Shown here in pieces: positions 33,777 through 42,672 of a stretch of DNA of 64,000 nucleotides. This DNA is from Szabonella sp046295215. GTDB taxonomy: Bacteria; Pseudomonadota; Alphaproteobacteria; Rhodobacterales; Rhodobacteraceae. The position numbers and the translations under genes were made by a program. Location: positions 1-64,000 of the forward strand of contig JBKBNP010000003.1 of NCBI GenBank assembly GCA_046295215.1, given 5' to 3'. Below the pieces are notes generated by a model. The model was not told the DNA's origin. It did no database searches and worked only from the letters and a program-made list of their open reading frames with translations. Every line of letters begins with the position of its first letter. Position 1 is the first letter of the stretch.

Positions 33777-35153
33777 TCAGAAGAAATCGACGGAGACCTG
33801 CAACAGGCGCTCCACTTCCGGCACATCCTTGGCCATGGCGAAAAGCGCGATGATGTCGCCCTCCTCCACCCGCAGATCCCCGCGCGGCTTTTCCACCTTG
33901 TCCCCCTTCATCAGCGCGCCGACCAGCACACCTTCGGGAAATTCGATGTCGCGCACCAGCCGCCCCGCCAATGGCGAGGTGGACAGCACCTGTGCTTCGA
34001 TCACCTCGGCCTCGGCATCGCCGATGGAATAGATTGCGCGCACGCGCCCGTGCCGCACATGCCGCAGGATCGACGAGACTGTGGTGGCGCGCGGGTTGAT
34101 ATAGGCGTCAATGTCCAGCGCCCCCATCAGCGGCACGAGGGTCGGATCGTTGACCAGCGCCACCGACATCCGCGCCCCGGCCTGCTTGGCCCGCACCGCG
34201 ACGAGAAGGTTCGTCTTGTCGTCATCGGTCACCGCCAGCACGGCATCGGCGCGGTCCACGCCCGCCTCCAGCAGCGTGTCGATGTCCATGCCGTCGCCAT
34301 TCAGAACGATGGTGCGTTCCAGCGCATCGGCGGCCCGTTCCGCCCGGGCGCGGTTCTTCTCGATCACCTTGGCGCGCATCCGTTCGGTCCGGTTTTCCAG
34401 TGCCAGCGCCACGGCCAGCCCGACATTTCCGGCCCCGATGATGACGACCCGTTCCTGTTTCCGTGTCGTCTTGCCGAAAATCTCCAGCGTGCGGTTCAGA
34501 TCCTCGGTATGGACAAAGACATAGATCCGGTCCCCGTCAAAGAGCTGGTCGTCCGGGTCGGGCGCAAAGAGCCGTTCGGCACGCCGCACACCCACCACGA
34601 TGGCGCGCAGGGTGGAAAACAGTTCCGACAACTGCCGCAGGGGCGTGTTCAGGACCGGGCAATCCTCCTCCAGCACGATCCCCAGAAGCTGCGCCCGCCC
34701 GCCCATGAAGCTTTCGGTATCGAAGGTCGCGGGGGCGGCCAGCCGTTGCAGCGCGGCTTCGGCCACTTCCTTTTCGGGGCTGATGACCACATCGATGGGC
34801 AGATGGTCCCGGCGGTAAAGATCGGCATAGATCGCGTCAAGGTAACTTTGCGCACGCAGGCGCGCAATCTTGCGCGGCACGGAAAACACCGAATGGGCCA
34901 CCTGACAGGTGACCATGTTGACCTCGTCGGAATGGGTGGCGGCGATAATCATGTCGGCATCGCGCGCACCGGCCCGGGCCAGCACATCGGGATAGCTGGC
35001 AAAGCCGACAATGCCCTGCACATCCAGCGTATCGGTCGCGCGGCGCACCAGTTCGGGGTTGAAATCGACGACCGTCACATCGTTCTTTTCGCCAGACAGA
35101 TGCCGGGCGATCTGCCAACCCACCTGCCCCGCACCGCAGATGATGACCTTCAT
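33777..35153 (-). CDS. trkA: Trk potassium transporter regulatory subunit TrkA
   Basis: A 458-residue cytoplasmic protein with two tandem RCK modules. Each has a Rossmann nucleotide site: KVIICGAGQVGWQIARHL at the start and VVIIGAGNVGLAVALAL near residue 235. It gates TrkH in response to NADH or ATP. Start at 35153 (MKVIICGAG) is universal for TrkA; the open frame extends upstream without support. It follows ntrX by 83 nt; the link of nitrogen-sensor and potassium genes is conserved in alphaproteobacteria. Confidence 0.95.
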   Translation of the reverse strand: MKVIICGAGQVGWQIARHLSGEKNDVTVVDFNPELVRRATDTLDVQGIVGFASYPDVLARAGARDADMIIAATHSDEVNMVTCQVAHSVFSVPRKIARLRAQSYLDAIYADLYRRDHLPIDVVISPEKEVAEAALQRLAAPATFDTESFMGGRAQLLGIVLEEDCPVLNTPLRQLSELFSTLRAIVVGVRRAERLFAPDPDDQLFDGDRIYVFVHTEDLNRTLEIFGKTTRKQERVVIIGAGNVGLAVALALENRTERMRAKVIEKNRARAERAADALERTIVLNGDGMDIDTLLEAGVDRADAVLAVTDDDKTNLLVAVRAKQAGARMSVALVNDPTLVPLMGALDIDAYINPRATTVSSILRHVRHGRVRAIYSIGDAEAEVIEAQVLSTSPLAGRLVRDIEFPEGVLVGALMKGDKVEKPRGDLRVEEGDIIALFAMAKDVPEVERLLQVSVDFF

Positions 35154-35236
35154 GCACGTTCTCCGCCGCTGCCGGGCCGACCTGCGGACCGGCCTCTTCA
35201 TTGGCAGATCGGCTGTCCCCGGTCAATGAACGAGGA

Positions 35237-36649
35237 TTACTCGGCGGTCTCGTCCTCGTCCTCCAGCCGGGCCATCCGGGTACCGGCCTTGGAGGTGGTC
35301 ACCACGCCCAGCGATTTCAGCTTGCGATGCAGCGCGCTGCGTTCCATGCCCACGAAACTCGCAGTGCGGCTGATATTGCCGCCGAACCGGTTGATCTGCG
35401 TCAGAAGATATTCCTTTTCAAAGAGTTCCCGCGCCTCGCGCAGCGGCAATGTCGCCAGCGCGCCGCCCAGAGAAATACGCCCCTCGCCCTCGCCATTGGG
35501 TTCCTGCCCCGGCAATTCGCGCGCCTCCACCGGGCCCGATCCGTCACCGAGGATCAGCACCCGCTCGATCACATTGCGCAACTGGCGCACATTGCCCGGC
35601 CAGTGCATCGTCTGGAGCATCGCCTCCGCCTCCGCCGAGAGGCTGCGCAGCGGAAGACCCTGCGTGCGGTGGAAAAGGTCGATGAACCAGGAGGTGAGTT
35701 CGGGAATGTCTTCGCGCCGGTCCTCCAGGCTCGGCACCGCGATAGGCACCACGTTCAGCCGGTCGTAAAGCTCCTGCCGGAAGCGGCCCGCCGCGATTTC
35801 ATGGCGCAGGTCGCGCGTGGTGGAGGAGATCACCCGCAGATCGACGCGCACCTTTTCCACCCCGCCGACCCGGGTGAACTGCTGTTCGACGAGCACGCGC
35901 AGGATCTTCGATTGCGTGCCGGGGGGCATGTCGGCCACCTCGTCGAAATAGACCACACCGCCATGCGCCTGTTCCAGCAGGCCCTTTTCGAATCCCCGGT
36001 CCTGTGTCTCGCGGCCGAACAGAACCTCCTCCATCCGGTCGGGCTCGATCGTGGCCGAGGTGACGGTGACAAAGGGCGCCCCCGCCCGCGCGGAATGGGC
36101 ATGGATGAAGCGCGCGGCGAGTTCCTTGCCAGCGCCTGCGGGGCCGGTCAGCATCACCCGCCCGTTCGACTTCGTGACCTTTTCAAGCTGTGCTTTCAAG
36201 GCCTTGAAGGCCGGACTTGATCCGATCATGTCAGAGGAAGTCACCTCACGCCGGCGCAGGTCGGTGTTTTCGCGCCGCAAGCGGCTGGTTTCCATCGCGC
36301 GGCTGACCACCACCATCAACTGATCGATGTTGAAAGGTTTCTCGATGAAATCATAAGCGCCTTGCTTGATGGCCGCGACCGCGATCTCGATATTGCCATG
36401 GCCCGAGATGATGACCACCGGCACATCAGGGTTGTCGCGTTTCACGGTTTTCAGAATGTCGATCCCGTCCATCCGGCTGTCCTTCAGCCAGATGTCGAGG
36501 ATCATCAGCGCCGGAGCCTCGGCGGCGATCTCGGACATGCAATCGTCGGAATTTCCCGCAAGCCGCACGGAAAAGCCTTCATCGCGCAGAATATCCCCGA
36601 TCAGTTCGCGGATATCGCGTTCGTCATCGACTATGAGAATGGAGCTCAT
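35237..36649 (-). CDS. ntrX: Nitrogen response regulator NtrX, GAFTGA-less
   Basis: A 470-residue NtrC-family regulator: receiver domain (ILIVDDERDIREL, phosphorylatable Asp in MILDIWLKD), AAA+ domain with Walker A GPAGAGKE and Walker B VVYFDEVAD, and a Fis-type helix-turn-helix at the end (GNISRTASFVGMERSALHRKL). The GAFTGA loop that contacts sigma-54 is absent: the region reads VLFGRETQDRGFEKG. It therefore probably does not work as a sigma-54 activator. Start overlaps the ntrY stop by ATGA, so the kinase and regulator are coupled. Confidence 0.95.
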   Translation of the reverse strand: MSSILIVDDERDIRELIGDILRDEGFSVRLAGNSDDCMSEIAAEAPALMILDIWLKDSRMDGIDILKTVKRDNPDVPVVIISGHGNIEIAVAAIKQGAYDFIEKPFNIDQLMVVVSRAMETSRLRRENTDLRRREVTSSDMIGSSPAFKALKAQLEKVTKSNGRVMLTGPAGAGKELAARFIHAHSARAGAPFVTVTSATIEPDRMEEVLFGRETQDRGFEKGLLEQAHGGVVYFDEVADMPPGTQSKILRVLVEQQFTRVGGVEKVRVDLRVISSTTRDLRHEIAAGRFRQELYDRLNVVPIAVPSLEDRREDIPELTSWFIDLFHRTQGLPLRSLSAEAEAMLQTMHWPGNVRQLRNVIERVLILGDGSGPVEARELPGQEPNGEGEGRISLGGALATLPLREARELFEKEYLLTQINRFGGNISRTASFVGMERSALHRKLKSLGVVTTSKAGTRMARLEDEDETAE

Positions 36650-38940
36650 GATCCCCCCTGGTCCCCCTGGCTGGAATGTCTGGCCCTGCCGCGGTCGCCG
36701 CGGGTCAGGCGTGGCAGGCGGATCTCCGCCATGGCACCCCTCTGGGCCTCTGGTTCAAATTCTTCGGCATCGAGCAGGGCGAGCGTGCCGCCATGTTCCT
36801 CGATGATCTTCTTGACGATGGGCAGGCCGAGGCCGGTGCCCTTCTCGCGGGTGGTGACATAGGGCTCGAACAGCCGCGCGCGGTCGGGCGGCAGGCCGAT
36901 CCCGTTGTCTGAAATGCGGATCAGGGCGTGATCGGGCTGCACCTCCAGCATCACGCGGATCTGCGGGGCATAGCCCGGAGGCGCACCTTTTTCGATATAT
37001 GTTTCCGTGGCTTCCCCGGCGTTCTTGATAAGGTTGGTCAGCGCCTGCGAAATCATAGTCGCATCCAGATCCATCAGGGCCGGTGCTTCGGGCAAATCCG
37101 CATGGATGGTCACATCGGGCTGGCCCGCCTGCTGCAACACCACCGCATCGCACAGGATGCGCACCAGATCCTCCTCGCGGCGGTCGGGTTCGGGCATGCG
37201 GGCGAATTTGGAAAACTCGTCCACGATCCGGCGCAGGTCATTGGTCTGGCGGATGATGACATCGGCATATTGGTCCAGATCGGCGGGGGCAGACACCTCC
37301 TTGCCGAATTTGCGCTTGATGCGTTCCGCCGAGAGCGCGATGGGCGTCAGCGGGTTCTTGATCTCATGCGCGATGCGGCGGGCGACATCGCCCCAGGCCG
37401 CCATCCGCTGCGCGGACACAAGGTCGGTCACATCGTCAAAGGCAATCACATAGCCCTCCAACTGCCCCGTATCAGAGCGCCGTGTGCTGATCCGCACCAG
37501 CAGGCTTTCCATCCGCCCCTTGCGCGTCAGGCGCAACTCCTCCTGAACCGTTCCGTTAAGACTGTCTGGCAAGCGGTTGAATAAAGGCATGAACTCCGGA
37601 ACGGCAATGGCCAGGTCCATGTCATGCACGCGCCCCGCCACATCCAGCAGCCGTTCCGCCGCGCGGTTGATGAAATCGACGCGGCCTTCCGGATCGAGCC
37701 CGACAACCCCTGCGGTGATCGAGGACAGCACGGAATCAAAGAGCCGCCGCCGCCCCTCGGTCTCGGTGTTGGAGGCCACCAGCGCATCGCGCTGGCCCTT
37801 GAGCTGCCGGGTCATCCGATTGAACATGCGCCCCATCATGGCGATCTCGTCATCGCCCTCCTCCTCGTGGATCTGAACGTCCAGATCGCCCGAGCCGACG
37901 CGCTGCGCCGCCCCCACCAGCCGCCCCACCGGGCGCGACAGACGTTCGGCGAACCACAGCCCCAGCCAGATCGCGGCGAGGATCAGGATCATCGCGAAAC
38001 CGAGGTAGAGAAGGCCGAATTCAAAGAGGATGCGCCCGCGTTCCGCCTCCAGTTGCTGATAGAGCGCGACGGTTTCGCGGGTATCGTCGAGCAGGCTGAG
38101 GATCGACCCGTCCACTTCGCGCGTGACGTAAAGATAACGGTCGACAAAGGCATCCAGATGCACGATGGCGCGCAATTCGTCATTGGGCCAGTCCTCGATC
38201 AGAACCACTTCGCCGCTGGTCCGGGCGCGGGCGATCACCTCCGGGTCGGGCATCTCGAAATCGAAAAGATAGGACCGGTCCCCCCGCGTCATCAGCGCGC
38301 CGGAGCCGTCGATCAGGAAGGCCTCGCGCAGCCCGCGCTGGATGGCGGCCTGGCCTTGCGTCAGGATCGGGCGCAACTCCCCATCCGCCAGAAAGAAGGT
38401 GGATTGCTTTGCCACGTTGATGAAGCCCGCGAGGGCCGTGGCATCCTCGGTCAGGTCGCGCCGGTGTTCGCCGTCATAGGCCTGGGCGGCGGCCAGCGAA
38501 TTGCCCAGAACTGTGCGCACCCGTTCGGAAAACCAGCCCTCCAGCCCGACATTGAAGGTCAGCACCGCAAAGACCGCGACCAGAATCGTCGGGATCAGCG
38601 CCAGCAACGCGAACACGCCCGACAGCCGCAGATGCAGGCGTGACCCCGCCGACTGGCTGCGCCGGTCGGAAATCATCCGCGCCACGCGCCCCAGCACAAG
38701 GGCCGCCACCACCAGCACATAGACCAGATCGGCCAGCAGGATCAGCCGAAGATAGGGCGAATTGGCGCCCTGATTGAAAGGGCCAAGGGCCAGGAAGGTC
38801 GCCAGCGCCAGCATCGGCCCCAGAAACACAAGACCGAAGGTCATCAGCGTCTGGTATTTCCGTTGCCGCCGCAGGCGCGACAGCCGGACCCAGGTGTTGC
38901 TGCGCATCACGGATGCCACGAACCGTTCGCCCCCATTCAT
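36646..38940 (-). CDS. ntrY: Nitrogen sensor histidine kinase NtrY
   Basis: A 764-residue membrane kinase: several N-terminal membrane helices (LMTFGLVFLGPMLALATF and following), a periplasmic region, a HAMP domain near SRPVGRLVGAAQRVG, a PAS domain (VVGLDPEGRVDFINRAAERL), the phospho-acceptor block RRIAHEIKNPLTPIALSAER, and the ATPase domain with N box LTNLIKNAGEA and G boxes DNGIGLP and GTGLGLP. It phosphorylates NtrX and is tied to nitrogen and redox control in alphaproteobacteria. Start 38940 is one of two in-frame ATGs. Confidence 0.94.
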   Translation of the reverse strand: MNGGERFVASVMRSNTWVRLSRLRRQRKYQTLMTFGLVFLGPMLALATFLALGPFNQGANSPYLRLILLADLVYVLVVAALVLGRVARMISDRRSQSAGSRLHLRLSGVFALLALIPTILVAVFAVLTFNVGLEGWFSERVRTVLGNSLAAAQAYDGEHRRDLTEDATALAGFINVAKQSTFFLADGELRPILTQGQAAIQRGLREAFLIDGSGALMTRGDRSYLFDFEMPDPEVIARARTSGEVVLIEDWPNDELRAIVHLDAFVDRYLYVTREVDGSILSLLDDTRETVALYQQLEAERGRILFEFGLLYLGFAMILILAAIWLGLWFAERLSRPVGRLVGAAQRVGSGDLDVQIHEEEGDDEIAMMGRMFNRMTRQLKGQRDALVASNTETEGRRRLFDSVLSSITAGVVGLDPEGRVDFINRAAERLLDVAGRVHDMDLAIAVPEFMPLFNRLPDSLNGTVQEELRLTRKGRMESLLVRISTRRSDTGQLEGYVIAFDDVTDLVSAQRMAAWGDVARRIAHEIKNPLTPIALSAERIKRKFGKEVSAPADLDQYADVIIRQTNDLRRIVDEFSKFARMPEPDRREEDLVRILCDAVVLQQAGQPDVTIHADLPEAPALMDLDATMISQALTNLIKNAGEATETYIEKGAPPGYAPQIRVMLEVQPDHALIRISDNGIGLPPDRARLFEPYVTTREKGTGLGLPIVKKIIEEHGGTLALLDAEEFEPEAQRGAMAEIRLPRLTRGDRGRARHSSQGDQGGS

Positions 38941-38974
38941 GGCGGGGCACGGCCAGTGCTGCCCCACATCTGGT

Positions 38975-39004
38975 ATAATGCACCGGAATGGGGCCGACGT
39001 GCAA
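38975..39004 (-). promoter_or_regulatory. Candidate ntrYX operon promoter
   Basis: Minus strand TTGCAC (38999-39004) and CATTAT (38975-38980), 18-bp spacer, in the 81-nt gap between ntrC and ntrY. Predicts that ntrYX-trkAH-hfq-hflX can be transcribed separately from ntrBC. Confidence 0.4.
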
Positions 39005-39021
39005 CGGTTCCTGTGACGAAA

Positions 39022-40389
39022 TTACATCAGTTTGCGACGACGGGTCACGCGGATGTCCAGATCGGTGATCTTCTTGCGCAGCGTGTTGCGGTTGATGCCC
39101 AGAAGATCGGCACAGCGGGCCTGATTTCCCGCCGTGGCGTCGAGGGCAATCTCGATCAGGGGGGCCTCCACCTCGCGCAGGATGCGGGCATAAACACCCG
39201 GAGGCGGCAAGGCCCCGCCATGCAGGTCGAAATAGCGCCGCAGGTGACGCGCGACCGAGGCCGAGAGCTTTTCACCCTCGCCGCCGCCGCGCAGGGGTTC
39301 CAGCGCGGGCTGGCTGCCCAGCACGGATTCGACCTCGGCCCGGCTGATCTCGGGTTCGGCGGACGTCACCAGAAGCCGTCTCAGCGTGTTCTCCAACTGA
39401 CGCACATTGCCCGGCCAGCTGTAGACGCGGATCAGGTCGCGCGCCTCTGCCGACAGACGCCGCGTCGCCCCGGTGTCACGCTCGCCCCGCGCAAGGAAAT
39501 GATCGGCCAGAAGCGGGATGTCATCCACCCTCTCGCGCAGCGCGGGAACCTGCAGGGTCACGCCGCCCAGCCGGTAGAACAGATCCTGCCGGAAACTGCC
39601 GGCCTCCATCCGCGCCGCAAGATCGACCTGCGAGGTGGCCATTATGCGCGGCGCATTGTCGCCCATGAGGTCCAGCATCCGCACGATGCGCGCCTGCGTG
39701 TCCTCGTCCTGATCGCCGATCTCGTCAAACACCAGCGAGCCCCCCCGCGCCCGCGCGGCAAGGCCCGACGGCCCGTCAACACCTTGCAGGTCGGCAGCCT
39801 GCGCCACGATGAAGGGCTGGCTGCGGCGGTCGGAAAAGTCGTGGATCGCGCGGGCGATCAGCGATTTGCCAGTGCCCGATTCACCGGTAATCAGCACGGC
39901 CAGATCGGTGTTCATCACGCGCGCGACCAGCCGGTAAAGCGCCTGCATCGCGGCCGTTCGCCCCACCAGCGGCAGATCGTCGCCGACCTCGCGCGGGGTT
40001 GCGGGCGTGCGGGCGGGGGCACGGCGCTTGATGTCCAGCGCGCGGGCCGAGCGTTTCATCAGGTCGGGCAGGTCGAAGGGTTTGGGCAGGTAGTCATAAG
40101 CCTCGGCTTCCGCCGCCTGAATCGCCGTCATGATGGTGTTCTGTGCCGAAATCACGATGACCGGCAGGCCGGGGCGCAGCTTGGAGATTTGCGGCAGCGC
40201 CTCCAGCCCGTTGCCGTCGGGCATCATCACATCCGAGATGACAAGGTCGCCCTTGCCCTCCTCGACCCAGCGCATCAGCGTCATCAGGCTGGAGGTGGCA
40301 TGGACCTTGCAGCCCGCCCGCGTCAGCGCCTGCGTCAGAACCGTGCGGATCGTGCGGTCGTCATCCGCGACCAGAACCGTGCCGTCCAT
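39022..40389 (-). CDS. ntrC: Nitrogen regulator NtrC, Rhodobacter type without GAFTGA
   Basis: A 455-residue response regulator: receiver domain (VLVADDDRTIRTVL, Asp in VISDVMMP), AAA+ domain with Walker A GESGTGKS and Walker B LVFDEIGD, and Fis-type DNA-binding end (GNQARCADLLGINRNTLRKK). The sigma-54 contact loop is missing: the segment AADLQGVDGPSGLAARARGG replaces GAFTGA. In Rhodobacter capsulatus such an NtrC activates the housekeeping sigma-70 polymerase instead. It lies 14 nt after ntrB. Confidence 0.96.
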   Translation of the reverse strand: MDGTVLVADDDRTIRTVLTQALTRAGCKVHATSSLMTLMRWVEEGKGDLVISDVMMPDGNGLEALPQISKLRPGLPVIVISAQNTIMTAIQAAEAEAYDYLPKPFDLPDLMKRSARALDIKRRAPARTPATPREVGDDLPLVGRTAAMQALYRLVARVMNTDLAVLITGESGTGKSLIARAIHDFSDRRSQPFIVAQAADLQGVDGPSGLAARARGGSLVFDEIGDQDEDTQARIVRMLDLMGDNAPRIMATSQVDLAARMEAGSFRQDLFYRLGGVTLQVPALRERVDDIPLLADHFLARGERDTGATRRLSAEARDLIRVYSWPGNVRQLENTLRRLLVTSAEPEISRAEVESVLGSQPALEPLRGGGEGEKLSASVARHLRRYFDLHGGALPPPGVYARILREVEAPLIEIALDATAGNQARCADLLGINRNTLRKKITDLDIRVTRRRKLM

Positions 40390-40403
40390 GCCTCATACTC
40401 CTG

Positions 40404-41504
40404 TCATTTACCTGTGGGCTCCGCCGCCTCTTTCGGGGCGAGCGGCAATGAGACGCGAAACACCGTGCGGCCCGGAGCGCTGTCCACCGCGACCCAGCCG
40501 TCATGGTCCGTGACGATCCGTGACACCAGCGCAAGACCGAGCCCGGTGCCGTTTTCCCGCCCCGAGACGAAGGGCTCGAAAATATTACCGGCAATGGCGG
40601 GCGGCAGGCCGGGACCATCGTCGATGATCTCGATCTGGAGCGCGAGCGGATTGCCTGACCCATCCTGCCGCCGCAAGCGCAGCGAGAGGTCATAGAAGGT
40701 GCGCAACCGGATAGTGCCGCCCGCCGGACCCGCCGCCTCGGCCGCGTTCTTGATGAGGTTCAGAAAGACCTGCATCAACTGGTCGGGATCGGCCCATGTG
40801 CTGGGCAGCGAGGGGTCGTAATCTTCCTGGATCGTCATCTTGGCGGCAAAGCCCACCATGGCGGACCGCCGCGCGCGGTCCAGCGCATCATGGATGTTCA
40901 CCGCGCGCCGGTCCGGCGGGCGCAGGTTGCCGAACTGTTCGACCTGTTCCAGCAGTTTGACGATGCGCCGGGTTTCCTCGACGATCAGATCGGCGAATTC
41001 CCGGTCCTCTGGGGCGAGGTTCATCGACAGAAGCTGCGCCGCCCCCGAGATGCCCGCCAGCGGGTTCTTGATTTCATGGGCCAGCATCTCGGCCATGCCG
41101 ATGGCCGATTTCGCCGCCCGTTTCACCGCTGTCGCCCGGCCCAGCCGGTCGGCAATGTCGCGCGGCGAAATCAGCAGCATGACGATGTCGGGGTTGTCAT
41201 GCATGGGTGCCACCTGAAGGTGGCACTGGATCGGCGGTCGCTCGCCGGTGGTCACATCAACATCATTGATGAAAAGCGCGGCCTGATTGGCCCGCGCGCG
41301 GGCCAGCGCCTCCTCCATCGGGGCATCGATCGAGAGCCGGTCAAAGGCGGGCTGTCCCTTGAGGCTGCGCATCGAGGCGTTGAAGAAGCTTTCCGCCGCC
41401 GGGTTGATCTCGGCAATGCGCCCGGCCGCGTCGATCAGGAGCGCGGGAATGGGCAGCGAGGCCCAGATGACGCCCGGAACCGGATAGGGCGCGCGATAGC
41501 TCAT
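40404..41504 (-). CDS. ntrB: Nitrogen sensor histidine kinase NtrB
   Basis: A 366-residue soluble kinase with no membrane segment: N-terminal PAS-like domain (ALLIDAAGRIAEINPAAESF), phospho-acceptor helix EMLAHEIKNPLAGISG with the conserved His, N box LNLIKNAAEA, G boxes DDGPGLP and GTGLGL. It phosphorylates or dephosphorylates NtrC according to PII and nitrogen status. Start overlaps the dusB/nifR3 stop by ATGA, reproducing the nifR3-ntrB-ntrC operon of Rhodobacter. Confidence 0.96.
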   Translation of the reverse strand: MSYRAPYPVPGVIWASLPIPALLIDAAGRIAEINPAAESFFNASMRSLKGQPAFDRLSIDAPMEEALARARANQAALFINDVDVTTGERPPIQCHLQVAPMHDNPDIVMLLISPRDIADRLGRATAVKRAAKSAIGMAEMLAHEIKNPLAGISGAAQLLSMNLAPEDREFADLIVEETRRIVKLLEQVEQFGNLRPPDRRAVNIHDALDRARRSAMVGFAAKMTIQEDYDPSLPSTWADPDQLMQVFLNLIKNAAEAAGPAGGTIRLRTFYDLSLRLRRQDGSGNPLALQIEIIDDGPGLPPAIAGNIFEPFVSGRENGTGLGLALVSRIVTDHDGWVAVDSAPGRTVFRVSLPLAPKEAAEPTGK

Positions 41505-42484
41505 GCGGCAAGGCTCCGCGCCTGTGCGAAAGCCTCGGGCACAAGGCGCAGAACCTCGCCCGGGTCTTCCGCAGTGAGAAGACGGCCCCGAAGCGCACCG
41601 CCCTGCCCCGCCGCATCGAGATACCAACCCAGATGCTTGCGGGCGACCCGCAGGCCAAGTTCACGTCCGTAAAAGCCGAGCATCCCGTCGTAATGGCCAC
41701 AGACCATGGCCGCCAGCGCGGCCCCTTCGGGCACCTCCGGCGCCGTCCTGCCGTAAAGCCGCGCCGCGATCTGTGCCAGAACCCAGGGGCGGCCTTGCGC
41801 GCCGCGCCCCACCATGACCCCATCCGCCCCGGAAAGCCGCAGCGCCTCGGCCGCCGTCGCCGGATCCACGATGTCGCCATTCGCAATGACCGGGATCGTC
41901 ACCGCCTCCTTGACCGCGCGGATTGCGGCCCAATCCGCAGCCCCCTTGTAGAACTGGCAGCGCGTGCGGCCGTGAATGGTAATCATGCGGATGCCCGCAT
42001 TTTCCGCCCTGCGCGCGATATGGGCCGCGTTGAGCGTGCCCTCATCCCAGCCCAGCCGGGTTTTCAGCGTCACCGGCACGCGGACGGCGCCCACCACCGC
42101 CTCGATCAGTCGCAGCGCGTGGTCCGGGTCGCGCATCAGGGCCGAGCCGGAATAGCCGTTTGTCACCTTGCGGGCCGGACAGCCCATGTTGATGTCGATG
42201 ACCTGCGCGCCCTGCGCCTCGACATAGCGGGCGGCCTCGGCCATCCAGAAGCTCTCGCGCCCGGCAAGCTGCACCGAGGTTGCCTGTTCGCCAAATCCCA
42301 GTTCCGCCCGCGCCCGGGCCAAGGGGCGGGCCTGCACGACCTCCTGGCTCGCCACCATCTCCGACACCACCAGCCCCGCCCCGAACTGCGCGACAAGCCT
42401 GCGGAACGGCAGATCGGTAATGCCCGCCAGAGGTGCAAGCAGCACCGGCGGATCAATCGTCAGGGAGGCCAGTCGAAGGGGCAA
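41501..42484 (-). CDS. dusB: tRNA-dihydrouridine synthase DusB (NifR3)
   Basis: A flavoprotein that reduces uridines in the D-loop of tRNAs. The 327-residue protein has LLAPLAGITDLPFR, the active-site block DINMGCPARKVTNGYSGSAL with the catalytic Cys, KTRLGWD, and the phosphate-binding GVMVGRGAQGRPW. First gene of the nifR3-ntrBC operon; the synonym nifR3 comes from this locus. The only supported start is TTG at 42484 with AAGGA about 12 nt upstream, matching the family N-terminus length. Confidence 0.95.
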   Translation of the reverse strand: MPLRLASLTIDPPVLLAPLAGITDLPFRRLVAQFGAGLVVSEMVASQEVVQARPLARARAELGFGEQATSVQLAGRESFWMAEAARYVEAQGAQVIDINMGCPARKVTNGYSGSALMRDPDHALRLIEAVVGAVRVPVTLKTRLGWDEGTLNAAHIARRAENAGIRMITIHGRTRCQFYKGAADWAAIRAVKEAVTIPVIANGDIVDPATAAEALRLSGADGVMVGRGAQGRPWVLAQIAARLYGRTAPEVPEGAALAAMVCGHYDGMLGFYGRELGLRVARKHLGWYLDAAGQGGALRGRLLTAEDPGEVLRLVPEAFAQARSLAA

Positions 42485-42564
42485 TTGCCTATTCCTTGTG
42501 CGCTACAACAGCAGATAGCGGCCCATGACCCCGAATACAAATCACCTTGGCCATGCCGCTGGCG

Positions 42565-42589
42565 AAAAAACACGCTTTGCCTGTTTTTT
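42565..42589. promoter_or_regulatory. A/T-tract inverted repeat between dusB and ispDF
   Basis: AAAAAACA (42565-42572), 9 nt, TGTTTTTT (42582-42589): perfect 8-bp arms, strikingly A/T-rich for this genome, in the divergent promoter region. Could be a regulator site or a bent-DNA element. Confidence 0.45.
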
Positions 42590-42672
42590 AAGCAGGAAGG
42601 CAGGTCAAACCGCCCGATTGTCATGCGTCCATGGATGGCCTAAGCCTTTGGCAGCTACAAGTCGAGGGGCCG

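Noticed and set aside
31920..35768. A 1282-codon open frame on the plus strand
   Set aside because: It runs antisense across hfq, trkH, trkA and part of ntrX, all of which are motif-rich genes on the minus strand. High GC makes long antisense frames common.
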